Below, in pieces: positions 7,666 to 14,449 of a DNA stretch of 32,596 bases; within the stretch, counting starts at the first letter, position 1, and every line of letters begins with the position of its first letter. The notes beneath the pieces are model-generated. The model did no database searches and was not told the DNA's origin. It saw only the letters and a program-made list of their open reading frames with translations. This DNA is from Betaproteobacteria bacterium TMED22 (GTDB lineage: Bacteria; Pseudomonadota; Gammaproteobacteria; Burkholderiales; Eutrophovitaceae), in the NCBI GenBank assembly GCA_002167745.1, contig NHCB01000006.1, forward strand, positions 16,806 to 49,401. The letters run 5' to 3'. Both the position numbers and the translations under genes were made by a program.

Positions 7666-8253
7666 ATGCGGTCTTCCAACCTAGTGGTGCTAATGACCAG
7701 CGCCTTGTTGCTCACTTCTCAAAATGAGACAAAAGCACAGGATCAAGGTGCCGATTTATCGGCATTTGAGGTAATTGAGTGGACTCAATTAATGCCGAAG
7801 GAAGATTTAGAAGCACTTCAGAACCCTCCGGACTACATAATGGACATTGAAGAAGGCTCTGAGGAAGATAAAGTAGTAAACCAAGGTGAACTATCGACGG
7901 ATATGTTTTTTGATGACGAATATCAAAGAGCCCTTTTATCAACAACAGTAGTTCCAGAGATGAACGGAAAGGCGATCCGCATACCAGGGTTCATCGTTCC
8001 GCTAGAATTTAATGACGATAAAACGGTAAGTCAGTTTTTTCTAGTACCTTTCTTCGGTGCATGCATTCACGTGCCGCCACCTCCACCAAATCAAGTGATT
8101 CATGTCACTAGTTCAAATGGCGTTGAACTTGAGAATCTATATACACCTCATTGGATTTCAGGTGTGGTAAATTCCATTTACACTGAAAACGAAATAGCGA
8201 CAGCAACCTACGCTATGGATGCAATAAGTGTCGAGGTTTACTGGGAAAAATAA
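7666..8253 (+). CDS. DUF3299 periplasmic protein, zinc-locus associated
   Basis: A 195-residue exported protein of the DUF3299 family. It has a short signal peptide (cleavage near KAQ, about residue 25), an acidic linker, and the family core with IPGFIVPLEF, followed by FFLVPFFGACIHVPPPPPN. The lone Cys and His in that block could bind metal. Two in-frame ATGs exist (7657 and 7666). The second is preferred because AAGGG lies about 9 bases before it but directly touches the first. DUF3299 genes commonly travel with LolD/FtsX-like ABC genes and DUF2796 genes, as they do here. A role in zinc uptake is plausible from this grouping and from the Zur-like box 42 bases upstream; the biochemical function is unknown. 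Confidence 0.85.
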   Translation: MRSSNLVVLMTSALLLTSQNETKAQDQGADLSAFEVIEWTQLMPKEDLEALQNPPDYIMDIEEGSEEDKVVNQGELSTDMFFDDEYQRALLSTTVVPEMNGKAIRIPGFIVPLEFNDDKTVSQFFLVPFFGACIHVPPPPPNQVIHVTSSNGVELENLYTPHWISGVVNSIYTENEIATATYAMDAISVEVYWEK

Positions 8254-8270
8254 CGACACTTTCCGTTCAA

Positions 8271-8301
8271 AAAGACGACTAACTAAAAATAAATCGTCTT
8301 T
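8271..8301. terminator. Possible bidirectional terminator
   Basis: AAAGACGA (8271-8278) and TCGTCTTT (8294-8301) are exact reverse complements with a 15-base A-rich loop, located between the convergent DUF3299 and MerC-like genes. The flanking A and T runs are short and the right arm overlaps the MerC stop codon, so termination efficiency is uncertain. Confidence 0.5.
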
Positions 8302-8695
8302 ATCCGCAGTTGGTTTTATCGTGTTGCTGACACAGCTTGAAATTAGTGAAATGTCCCCAAGCAATTAATCCGGCACCAAGCAGAGTAAGCAGCTTCTCAC
8401 CTGTTTCGCCGACTAGGCTTTCTAACAAAAGTGCTGCGATCAAACTGATTAAACCAAGTAAACCTAAACAAAATATCTTATATCTTTTGTGTTTTTTACA
8501 CCCTAAAGTCAACGCGAAGACACTGATTGGTAAAACGGCAACGACCATCCAAACATGGAATGTCTCGCTCTCAAGCGGCAATGACGCAAGGCTAGGCAAT
8601 ACAACCAATAACACAGGTACAAATAGGCAATGCACAGCGCATACCAAGGAAAGTCCGATAGATGTTTGATCTGTTAAAGCCTGAATACTTTTCAT
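8300..8695 (-). CDS. MerC-family inner-membrane metal transport protein
   Basis: A 131-residue protein with four predicted membrane helices (about residues 12-34, 48-65, 72-92 and 98-115). The MerC signature CAVHC lies at residues 19-23, and a cytosolic-type tail has Cys122, His125 and Cys130. MerC proteins are small inner-membrane mercury importers in mer operons. There is no MerA, MerP, MerT or MerR here. The neighbours are zinc genes, so a role in zinc (or other thiophilic metal) transport is more likely than mercury resistance. It lies 175 bases after the ZrgA gene on the same strand, which leaves room for its own promoter. A half-site resembling a Zur box (AAATGTTACA near 8740) lies in that gap but lacks the second arm. 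Confidence 0.85.
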   Translation of the reverse strand: MKSIQALTDQTSIGLSLVCAVHCLFVPVLLVVLPSLASLPLESETFHVWMVVAVLPISVFALTLGCKKHKRYKIFCLGLLGLISLIAALLLESLVGETGEKLLTLLGAGLIAWGHFTNFKLCQQHDKTNCG

Positions 8696-8870
8696 AACTT
8701 ACCCTCTATGTCTATTACCAGCCGCAGGACGATCAAGCTAAAATGTTACAACCTTTCTTACATCAATCTCAGTCATGCTCACTAAGGACCTCTTTCGACC
8801 CGGGGATACCCAACCTACCGTCGATACGATATCCACTAAACCGAACCAAAATAACGAGGAAGTTTACCTA

Positions 8871-9449
8871 TTAATTAACCTTCAACCTTGACTCAACTGG
8901 AGTTAAAGTTACCCCTCCCTGTTTCCCTTCCTTCAGCCACATCGTTCTTATTTCTTCAATTCCCGGAAATAACTTAAAAAGATGAACTTGAATCTCAGCT
9001 AATGTGGACAAGTTCTGACATTTAAAATGATAACCGGCAACAATATCGCTATGCGCTTCATGGTCATCATGCGCTTCATGGTCATCGTGTGCGCCCCCTA
9101 AAACTCCAGAGACGTCAACCGAGGAATCAAAAAGTTTGCATGTGACATCTATAAAAGTAAAAACTGTATCGTGTTGCTTAAGAGCTGCAGCTGCGCGCTC
9201 TGCAGTCTCAATGTCTATTGCGGATTGTGCCTTATATTCAAAGCCCACTATATTCATTGAGGGTGATTCAAATTCTATTTGGATTTCATTTCCCTCAATT
9301 GCTATCGTCAAATCCGACATTCCATGCACATGAGCATCTAAACTACCCTCTTCTGCTCTCGACTCTCGCGTGCTAAACGATTGGACGACGGTTATTAATC
9401 CAATCACCAATAACGTCACCTTCAATATATGTTTTACATCTAGTCCCAT
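8871..9449 (-). CDS. zrgA: ZrgA-like zinc-binding periplasmic protein (DUF2796)
   Basis: A 192-residue exported protein of the DUF2796/ZrgA family. The signal peptide covers about residues 8-32. The mature part begins with the family hallmark DAHVHGMSDL near 38-47, then beta-rich segments and an acidic, His-rich loop around residues 120-134, built from two copies of the hexapeptide DDHEAH. Conserved Cys residues flank the loop. ZrgA belongs to the zinc-regulated ZrgABCDE uptake system of Vibrio cholerae and probably binds periplasmic zinc. Here the gene lies 110 bases after znuB on the same strand and 175 bases before the MerC-like gene. Membership of the znuA transcript is plausible but not certain, given the gap. 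Confidence 0.88.
   Translation of the reverse strand: MGLDVKHILKVTLLVIGLITVVQSFSTRESRAEEGSLDAHVHGMSDLTIAIEGNEIQIEFESPSMNIVGFEYKAQSAIDIETAERAAAALKQHDTVFTFIDVTCKLFDSSVDVSGVLGGAHDDHEAHDDHEAHSDIVAGYHFKCQNLSTLAEIQVHLFKLFPGIEEIRTMWLKEGKQGGVTLTPVESRLKVN
9051..9086 (-). repeat. 18-bp tandem duplication coding the His-rich loop
   Basis: Two consecutive copies of an 18-base unit (plus-strand ATGCGCTTCATGGTCATC) at 9051-9068 and 9069-9086 encode the repeated DDHEAH of the ZrgA-like protein. A third partial copy may follow, where the reading continues with GAHDDHE-type residues. The near-identity of the copies suggests recent duplication or copy-number variation. Confidence 0.8.
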
Positions 9450-9559
9450 GTTAATGCTCTCCTTCTCTATCTCGATATTTTCTCATTGTGTAAATAACGT
9501 CATTGGAAACCGCATGCAGCCAACGCCCCAACGTCCCGACTAAACCTTTCGGGATTGGC

Positions 9560-10387
9560 TTACAATTTAGTTGTGTCTACTTGCCCAGCATCCCCTTTAG
9601 AAAACCTAGAACCAACCAATGCTGAAAAGATGCCAAGAATTCCTAGGCCCGCGTAGGTTGTTACCAATACTGGACCTGTAGGTGCATCGAGCATTGCAGA
9701 TAAAGCAATGCCAATAACAATAGCTGAACCGCTAAACAACCACGCCCATAACAACCGCCGACTTTTACCAATGGTCACTAAAGCAGGCAAAATAAGACTT
9801 GCGAACACCACATAAATTCCGACCAGCTGGACCGATGCGGTAATCGTTAAAGCGAACATAAAATAAAAGCCCACCCCTTGCCTCACACTTGGCACCGCCA
9901 TCCATGTAACTAAAATAGCAATAAAAAATGGCAGATGGAGTATGACGTCACTCATAGAAGCGAATAATATTTGACCAGACAGAAGATGCTTTAACTCCTC
10001 ATCGCCATGAGGATTATTGGTCAACACTAAAATTGATAAAGACGCGGATAGAACGAAAAAAACACCAATCCAGGCTTCTTGCTGCTTTGGAAAATGCTTT
10101 TCGATATCTCTAAAAATCAGCCCACCAATAAGGGCAAAAGATAATGCACCCAAAGATGGGCCTAAAGCGAATCCGGTGGGGTCCGAATGGACATGATTCT
10201 GCTGACCATAGACTGTGCGGCCCAACGTCTCAACAACGATGTAACCCAACCCTGCTATCTGGGCAATCGCCAAATCAATAAAAATTATTCCTCGCTTTAA
10301 AACTTCAATACCGAGCGGCGTATGCACTGAGGCTACCATCAAGCCGACTAAAAGTGCCGGCATTACAATATCCAGTAGCTCAACCAT
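9560..10387 (-). CDS. znuB: Metal (zinc) ABC transporter permease, ZnuB-like
   Basis: A 275-residue inner-membrane permease of the ABC-3 family (ZnuB/MntB/TroC type) with about seven to eight hydrophobic segments over its whole length. Family features include the N-terminal PLGIEVLKRGIIFIDLAIAQ segment and the AFALTITASVQLVGIYVVFASLILPAL-type region in the second half. It starts 7 bases after the stop of the ZnuA-like gene, so the two are co-transcribed. Normally a ZnuC ATPase is encoded next to these genes. None is present on either side, so the pump must borrow an ATPase encoded elsewhere. A short insertion with several His and Asp residues (QQNHVHSDPTG) lies in a loop near residues 62-72. 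Confidence 0.9.
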   Translation of the reverse strand: MVELLDIVMPALLVGLMVASVHTPLGIEVLKRGIIFIDLAIAQIAGLGYIVVETLGRTVYGQQNHVHSDPTGFALGPSLGALSFALIGGLIFRDIEKHFPKQQEAWIGVFFVLSASLSILVLTNNPHGDEELKHLLSGQILFASMSDVILHLPFFIAILVTWMAVPSVRQGVGFYFMFALTITASVQLVGIYVVFASLILPALVTIGKSRRLLWAWLFSGSAIVIGIALSAMLDAPTGPVLVTTYAGLGILGIFSALVGSRFSKGDAGQVDTTKL

Positions 10388-10394
10388 AAATATA

Positions 10395-11282
10395 TTAATT
10401 CAATAAAAGTTCTATTGTTTGATCATAAAGCGTAAATAAATCCGTCGCTTCTGATGATCCTCCGATTGTATAAGGAAGCGTTATCACACGCACATTTGTT
10501 TTTTTGGCCACCCACTCATTTGGGCCATCCGGATCATAGGGTGCAGTGATCACCGCAAGCGGAGGAGTTTTTTCAATAACGGATACAACCTTTGCGAGAT
10601 GACGCGCAGATGGTGGAATTCCAGGGCGCTCTTCAAGAGAAGTCAACGTATTCATCCCTAAAAATTTCAACAGGTAACTAAACGATTTATGGTGAGTAAT
10701 AACACTTTTACCTTTTAGGGACTCAGCAGCAATTATCCAATTCTGCAAGGCAGTCGCCCATCTTGCATTGAAAGACTTTAAGTTACTTTTATAAATTTCT
10801 GCGTTATTCGGATCTAGTATCGATAAACGTGCTTCGATGAGTGCCGCTGCCTCTATAATAATTTGAGGATCTAAATGAACATGCGGATTACCTTGAGGAT
10901 GAATATCACCCAAACTACGATCTAAAACGTCAGGTATCTCAATGTTTGTCACGTAATCACTGATCAACAAATGGCCAGGTTGACCAACCTGGACCCCTTT
11001 ATTGCCATTTCGGAGTAATAGCGGCAACCATCCGACCTCAAGATCAGCCCCAGAGCAGACAATTAAGTCTGTACGCCTTATTTTGCTCATCAAGCTTGGC
11101 TTAACTCGAATAAAATGTGGGTTTTGCTGCCCATGGGTTGCCGAATCGACCTTAATTAAGTCGCCACCAATCTCCATGGCTAGCGACTCCCATTCCGGCT
11201 CACAGGCTAGAACAAAAGGCTTTGCATGCGCTGTATTGATACTCAATGCAAATATAAATGCGAGTGCGGTGATTATTTTCAT
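10395..11282 (-). CDS. znuA: Zinc ABC transporter substrate-binding protein, ZnuA-like
   Basis: A 295-residue periplasmic metal-binding protein (cluster A-I). A signal peptide ends near AHA (residue 20). Expected metal ligands are visible as NPHF (His56), GNPHVHLDP (His134 and His136) and THHKSF (His197/His198), with an acidic ligand expected near the C-terminus. The long charged His-rich loop of classical ZnuA is reduced to a short segment, which suggests a different zinc-handling mode, perhaps assisted by the His-rich ZrgA protein encoded downstream. It is the first gene of the znuA-znuB unit. The promoter and Zur-like box at 11438-11466 lie about 155 bases upstream. Zinc is the most likely substrate; manganese is less likely, given three His ligands and the Zur site. 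Confidence 0.9.
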   Translation of the reverse strand: MKIITALAFIFALSINTAHAKPFVLACEPEWESLAMEIGGDLIKVDSATHGQQNPHFIRVKPSLMSKIRRTDLIVCSGADLEVGWLPLLLRNGNKGVQVGQPGHLLISDYVTNIEIPDVLDRSLGDIHPQGNPHVHLDPQIIIEAAALIEARLSILDPNNAEIYKSNLKSFNARWATALQNWIIAAESLKGKSVITHHKSFSYLLKFLGMNTLTSLEERPGIPPSARHLAKVVSVIEKTPPLAVITAPYDPDGPNEWVAKKTNVRVITLPYTIGGSSEATDLFTLYDQTIELLLN

Positions 11283-11437
11283 TCTTGTATTATCCCCTGA
11301 ATTAAGGCCCGAATTAAAAAAAACCCTAAAATGGTAGAAGAGGAGATTTCGTTGCGAAGAAATCAGTCACCATCTCAAGGTTATGAGCTGTTAAAGAGTC
11401 AGACTACTTGCGCCACTTAACTCTCATTCAACAATAA

Positions 11438-11452
11438 TGTTATAACATATCA
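11438..11452. promoter_or_regulatory. Putative Zur box upstream of znuA
   Basis: TGTTATAACATATCA matches the Zur core at 12 of 14 specified positions. The flanks extend the match (AA before, TTT after), in line with the 23-bp consensus GAAATGTTATAnTATAACATTTC. It overlaps the predicted znuA -10 element, the usual position for a repressor. Confidence 0.8.
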
Positions 11453-11466
11453 TTTATGAATTGCAA
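11439..11466 (-). promoter_or_regulatory. Predicted sigma70 promoter of znuA-znuB
   Basis: On the minus strand, TTGCAA (11466-11461) serves as -35 and TATAAC (11444-11439) as -10, with a 16-base spacer. The -10 lies inside the Zur-like palindrome, so zinc-loaded repressor would block polymerase. Confidence 0.6.
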
Positions 11467-11633
11467 TAGTTTACCTCCGGCACTAACGAGCACTAAAGAT
11501 CTAGTAATGGGTCACTCACCACTCGTAGATACAATTGACTAGGGGTTCCGCGTAAGGAACAAACAACCGGTACAATACTCCTAAAAGATCTCAATACTCT
11601 CAAAATAGTCTGATCTATCGTCGCGAGCCGCCT

Positions 11634-12578
11634 ATGAGTACGACATCTAACATAAAGAAAAGCATCTTAGTTCTGTCGATCAGCTTTACGGTAATGGTCG
11701 TTGAGATTCTAGGTGGCTATGCCTTTAATTCGATGGCATTGTTGGCGGACGGATGGCATATGGGTACGCACACCATCGCGATCGGCATCACCGTGCTCGC
11801 TTACGTTTATGCCAACAAGAAATCAAATGATTCCTCCTTCACCTTCGGGACATGGAAAGTCGAAATACTTGGTGCCTATACCAGCGCTCTACTTCTAATC
11901 GTTATTGGCCTAACGATGGGCTACGAATCAATAGATCGATTATTCAACCCGAAAACTATCGACTATGGATATGCGATTGCGACAGCGTTTATTGGTCTGC
12001 TTGTCAATGCGGTGAGCGCACTCATTTTAGGACACCACTCACACGACCACCATCATGGACATAGTCATGGTCCAATCCATGACCATAAGACTCCTTTGGA
12101 AACCGACCTCAACCTAAAAGCCGCTTATATTCACGTGATCACGGATGCGATTACCTCCGTATTAGCGATCGTAGCACTGATCGCGGGTTTATTATTTGGG
12201 TGGAATTGGATGGACCCCCTGATGGGGATTGTTGGCTCGATCCTCGTGCTTTTATGGTCACGCTCGTTACTAAAACAAACAACAAGGATTCTCATTGGCT
12301 CCGGCAGTCAAGATGGAACGTTGGAAAACCTTCGTAACAAAATAGAAAATATAGTTACTAGTGTTGCTAAACTTAGAGACCTACGATTATGGAGAACGAA
12401 TAACAGCCAATATGCTTGCGTTATCAAGGTTCAAGGGAGCGCAGAGACTGCTATTCGACAACATCTCGAGTTAGAGCTCTCAACACTACCTATTTCTTAC
12501 TTCGCATTGGATGTCCATCCTGAGTCAGAGGAACAAGACAACTTGGACGGGTCAATTCAAGCGAAAGAGAAAGCCTAA
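11634..12578 (+). CDS. dmeF: CDF-family divalent metal exporter, DmeF-like
   Basis: A 314-residue inner-membrane cation diffusion facilitator that exports a divalent metal in exchange for protons. There are six membrane helices, with a His-rich cytosolic loop between helices 4 and 5 (residues 134-151, ten or so His). The helix 2 site reads HMGTH (His42, His46) and the helix 5 site HVITD (His167, Asp171). The ADGWHMxxH pattern and the FTFGTWKVEILGAYTSALLL segment match the DmeF branch, described as cobalt/nickel exporters; zinc transport is also possible. Divergent from znuA, it may provide metal efflux opposite to uptake. No DmeR-type regulator is adjacent. The ribosome binding site is weak. 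A C-terminal cytoplasmic domain of about 100 residues is present. Confidence 0.87.
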   Translation: MSTTSNIKKSILVLSISFTVMVVEILGGYAFNSMALLADGWHMGTHTIAIGITVLAYVYANKKSNDSSFTFGTWKVEILGAYTSALLLIVIGLTMGYESIDRLFNPKTIDYGYAIATAFIGLLVNAVSALILGHHSHDHHHGHSHGPIHDHKTPLETDLNLKAAYIHVITDAITSVLAIVALIAGLLFGWNWMDPLMGIVGSILVLLWSRSLLKQTTRILIGSGSQDGTLENLRNKIENIVTSVAKLRDLRLWRTNNSQYACVIKVQGSAETAIRQHLELELSTLPISYFALDVHPESEEQDNLDGSIQAKEKA

Positions 12579-12628
12579 CCTTAAGCGATTCAGCCGAACC
12601 GCTTGGGGACAAAGGTCGAAGATGTCAG

Positions 12629-12705
12629 TGGGGTGGACGATGGGGCTCGAACCCACGACCACCGGAATCACAATCCGGGGCTCTACCAACTGAGCTACGC
12701 CCACC
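12629..12705 (-). tRNA. tRNA-His(GTG)
   Basis: A cloverleaf with a GTGGGCG/CGTCCAC acceptor stem, the extra G at -1 opposite C73 that is diagnostic of tRNA-His, anticodon loop TTGTGAT, a GTTCGAG T-loop and an encoded CCA end. It is the third gene of the tRNA operon. Confidence 0.97.
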
Positions 12706-12739
12706 ACAGACTTCATCAACGTCAGACTACAGAATCCAA

Positions 12740-12816
12740 TGGCACGCCCGACAGGAATCGAACCTGTAACCCCCAGCTTAGAAGGCTGGTGCTCTATCCG
12801 GTTGAGCTACGGGCGC
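12740..12816 (-). tRNA. tRNA-Arg(TCT)
   Basis: A cloverleaf with acceptor GCGCCCG pairing with CGGGCGT (the first pair is a G-U wobble), anticodon loop CTTCTAA, a GTTCGAT T-loop and an encoded CCA. It is the second gene of the operon. Confidence 0.97.
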
Positions 12817-12842
12817 AACTCGAACGCCTAAGCCGTCATTAC

Positions 12843-12919
12843 TGGTCGGGGTGGAGAGATTCGAACTCCCGACATCCTGCTCCCAAAGCAGGCGCGCTAC
12901 CAGGCTACGCTACACCCCG
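12843..12919 (-). tRNA. tRNA-Pro(TGG)
   Basis: A cloverleaf beginning with the typical C1 of bacterial tRNA-Pro (acceptor CGGGGTG pairing with CACCCCG), anticodon loop TTTGGGA, a GTTCGAA T-loop and an encoded CCA. It is the first gene of the operon, about 8 bases after the predicted transcription start. Confidence 0.97.
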
Positions 12920-12933
12920 ACTGAAGGGCCGAG

Positions 12934-12962
12934 ACTATATCGCCTCATGCCCCATACGTCAA
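12934..12962 (-). promoter_or_regulatory. Strong sigma70 promoter of the tRNA operon
   Basis: On the minus strand, TTGACG (12962-12957) and TATAGT (12939-12934) are separated by exactly 17 bases. Right after the -10 comes a GC-rich discriminator (CTCGGCCC), typical of stable-RNA promoters inhibited by ppGpp and DksA. Confidence 0.85.
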
Positions 12963-12990
12963 TCTGACAGGACTAATTTTACATCTAAAA

Positions 12991-13019
12991 TTGCATTAAT
13001 GAGATAAATCTGATATACA
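12991..13019 (+). promoter_or_regulatory. Possible dksA promoter
   Basis: TTGCAT (12991-12996) and TATACA (13014-13019) with a 17-base spacer lie about 45 bases before the dksA start. The match to consensus is modest. Confidence 0.35.
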
Positions 13020-13064
13020 CACCTCTTTTTTCAAATAGCGAATATTTTTTAAAATAAAAGCGCC

Positions 13065-13517
13065 ATGGCCACTCCAAGAAAAAGCACAACAAAATCAAAA
13101 TCCACAGTAAAGAGCGCATTTAAGCCTTACACCCCTAAAAAAGGCGAGGCGTATATGGGCACAAAACAGAAAAATCACTTTAAGAAAATTCTGCTCGAAC
13201 TTAAAGGACAACTTGGTGCGGACATTGATAAAACCGTGCACACCATGCAGGACGAAGCCACTGTCTTCGCCGATCCAAATGATAGAGCGAGCCAAGAATC
13301 AGATATGGCATTAGAACTGAGAAACAGAGATCGAGAACGAAAACTCATTAAAAAAATTAATGAAACAATTGGTCTAATCGAGGCAGGTGACTATGGCTAC
13401 TGCGATTGCTGCGGGATTGAAATCGGTTTAAAAAGGCTCGAAGCACGACCAACAGCCACGATGTGTATTGACTGCAAGACGTTAGATGAAATCCGCGAAA
13501 AACAAATGGCTAAATAG
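13065..13517 (+). CDS. dksA: RNA polymerase-binding transcription factor DksA
   Basis: A 150-residue DksA that enters the RNA polymerase secondary channel and, with ppGpp, represses stable-RNA promoters and activates biosynthetic ones. The coiled-coil tip keeps both key aspartates (Asp70 and Asp73, in DPNDRA). The zinc finger has all four cysteines (Cys113, Cys116, Cys134 and Cys137), so this is the zinc-dependent type and not a zinc-free DksA2 paralogue. Length and the CIDCK...[10 protein letters not shown]-terminus match the E. coli protein closely. The N-terminal 20 residues are Lys/Ser/Thr-rich and variable. The ribosome binding site is weak. The gene is divergent from a tRNA operon whose promoter looks DksA-sensitive. 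The usual neighbour gluQ is absent. Confidence 0.97.
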   Translation: MATPRKSTTKSKSTVKSAFKPYTPKKGEAYMGTKQKNHFKKILLELKGQLGADIDKTVHTMQDEATVFADPNDRASQESDMALELRNRDRERKLIKKINETIGLIEAGDYGYCDCCGIEIGLKRLEARPTATMCIDCKTLDEIREKQMAK

Positions 13518-13556
13518 TAGCCGTCTAAGAACGTCTATATCATCTGTATCAAAATA

Positions 13557-13586
13557 CAAAAAAGCCATCTTAAAGATGGCTTTTTT
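13557..13586. terminator. Bidirectional terminator between dksA and radical SAM gene
   Basis: AAAGCCATC, a short loop and GATGGCTTT form a stem of about 9 bp with an A-run on the left and a six-T run on the right. The site lies just after dksA and just after the stop of the convergent radical SAM gene. Confidence 0.9.
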
Positions 13587-13587
13587 A

Positions 13588-14430
13588 TTATATGGACAAG
13601 TTAACCGTCACACCCATATCTCTTAAGCGATTCGCGAACGACTTTAACCAACCGCCGTCAAGAGGTGATAACCGAGCTGCCTCAGGCTGAAAGGAATCTC
13701 GAGCAAGTCCGTACAGAAGAATTCCTTTAAGCGGAATACCACTGGTCTTAACCTCATTTATCAGCTCACAGTAAGCGTCCAAATCAGAATCGCTGGGATT
13801 TAAGCCGTCCAGCTTAAATAAACACGTTTGTATCCAAGTCGGGCAAGCGTTTGCAGATGCTGCTAAATTCGTAATGATCCGAGATTTACTGACTTTAGTA
13901 TCATTGATTAATCGTGCACCCTTCCCTGTCGCGCGATCAATCTTGTACCAAACTTCCCCGTTTATACTAACCAATTCTTTTACGCCCCGAATCACTTTTG
14001 CTTGATGCATTAAACTACCGTTGGTGATTAAAACTGTTTTCACCGCGTCAGGAACATTACCCCTCGCCCTAACATCATAAACCGCTTGAACAGCATCTAA
14101 AAAATTCGGAGCGACCGTCGGCTCACCATTACCTGAGAAAGCGATATCATTTAAACGACGCTGCCCCTCTGGCACCTCGTCTTCCAAATATGAACCCCTT
14201 AAAATTTGATCTAGAAAAATACTTAACTCGTTCTTAAGTAAATCCAAATCAACTGGTGGAGGCGCCCCACGGATTAAATCTGGAACCTGGCAATAAATGC
14301 AACGCCAATTACACGCATTGTTAGTATTTAAATTAATACCTAGAGATACGCCACCAGCACGCCTCGAAACGACTGGATACACATATTCGAATCCCTCTTG
14401 AAAACGACTATGATCTTTAGTAGTCAGCAT
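13588..14430 (-). CDS. Radical SAM protein, COG0731-like
   Basis: A 280-residue radical SAM enzyme. The iron-sulfur motif CxxxCxxC is at Cys40, Cys44 and Cys47 (CNWRCIYC), followed by the GNGEPT segment that binds SAM. The sequence around YPVVSRRAGGVSLGINLN is characteristic of a proteobacterial family often annotated as wyosine synthetase-related. True wyosine occurs only in archaea and eukaryotes, so the real substrate is unknown, perhaps a tRNA or protein. It begins 19 bases after the nitrile hydratase accessory gene on the same strand and could be co-transcribed. Whether it has anything to do with nitrile hydratase maturation is untested. Length is normal for the family. Confidence 0.85.
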   Translation of the reverse strand: MLTTKDHSRFQEGFEYVYPVVSRRAGGVSLGINLNTNNACNWRCIYCQVPDLIRGAPPPVDLDLLKNELSIFLDQILRGSYLEDEVPEGQRRLNDIAFSGNGEPTVAPNFLDAVQAVYDVRARGNVPDAVKTVLITNGSLMHQAKVIRGVKELVSINGEVWYKIDRATGKGARLINDTKVSKSRIITNLAASANACPTWIQTCLFKLDGLNPSDSDLDAYCELINEVKTSGIPLKGILLYGLARDSFQPEAARLSPLDGGWLKSFANRLRDMGVTVNLSI

Positions 14431-14449
14431 ATCGGTCTATTTCACCTGA

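Larger units (their letters stand above)
11283..11633. other. Divergent regulatory region between znuA and dmeF-like genes
   Basis: 351 bases without a gene. It holds the Zur-like box and a sigma70 promoter aimed at znuA (listed separately), a 155-base leader for znuA with a small hairpin (GATTTC and GAAATC around 11345-11370), and the unidentified promoter of the rightward CDF exporter gene. No ORF with a ribosome binding site was found. Confidence 0.6.

Noticed and set aside
8300-8695. Mercury resistance locus
   Set aside because: MerC alone, without MerA, MerP, MerT or MerR, among zinc genes; mercury resistance is not supported.
8738-8765. A fourth Zur-like site before the MerC gene
   Set aside because: Only the left half (AAATGTTACA) fits; the right half does not form a dyad or match the consensus.
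12603-13007. Plus-strand ORF of 134 codons across the tRNA cluster
   Set aside because: It is antisense to three tRNAs; peptides such as RNRTCNPQLRR and WRDSNSRHPAPKAG are well-known translation artefacts of tRNA genes.
13588-14430. Wyosine biosynthesis enzyme TYW1
   Set aside because: Bacteria lack wyosine; the radical SAM core is shared, but the N-terminal context is that of a separate proteobacterial family.
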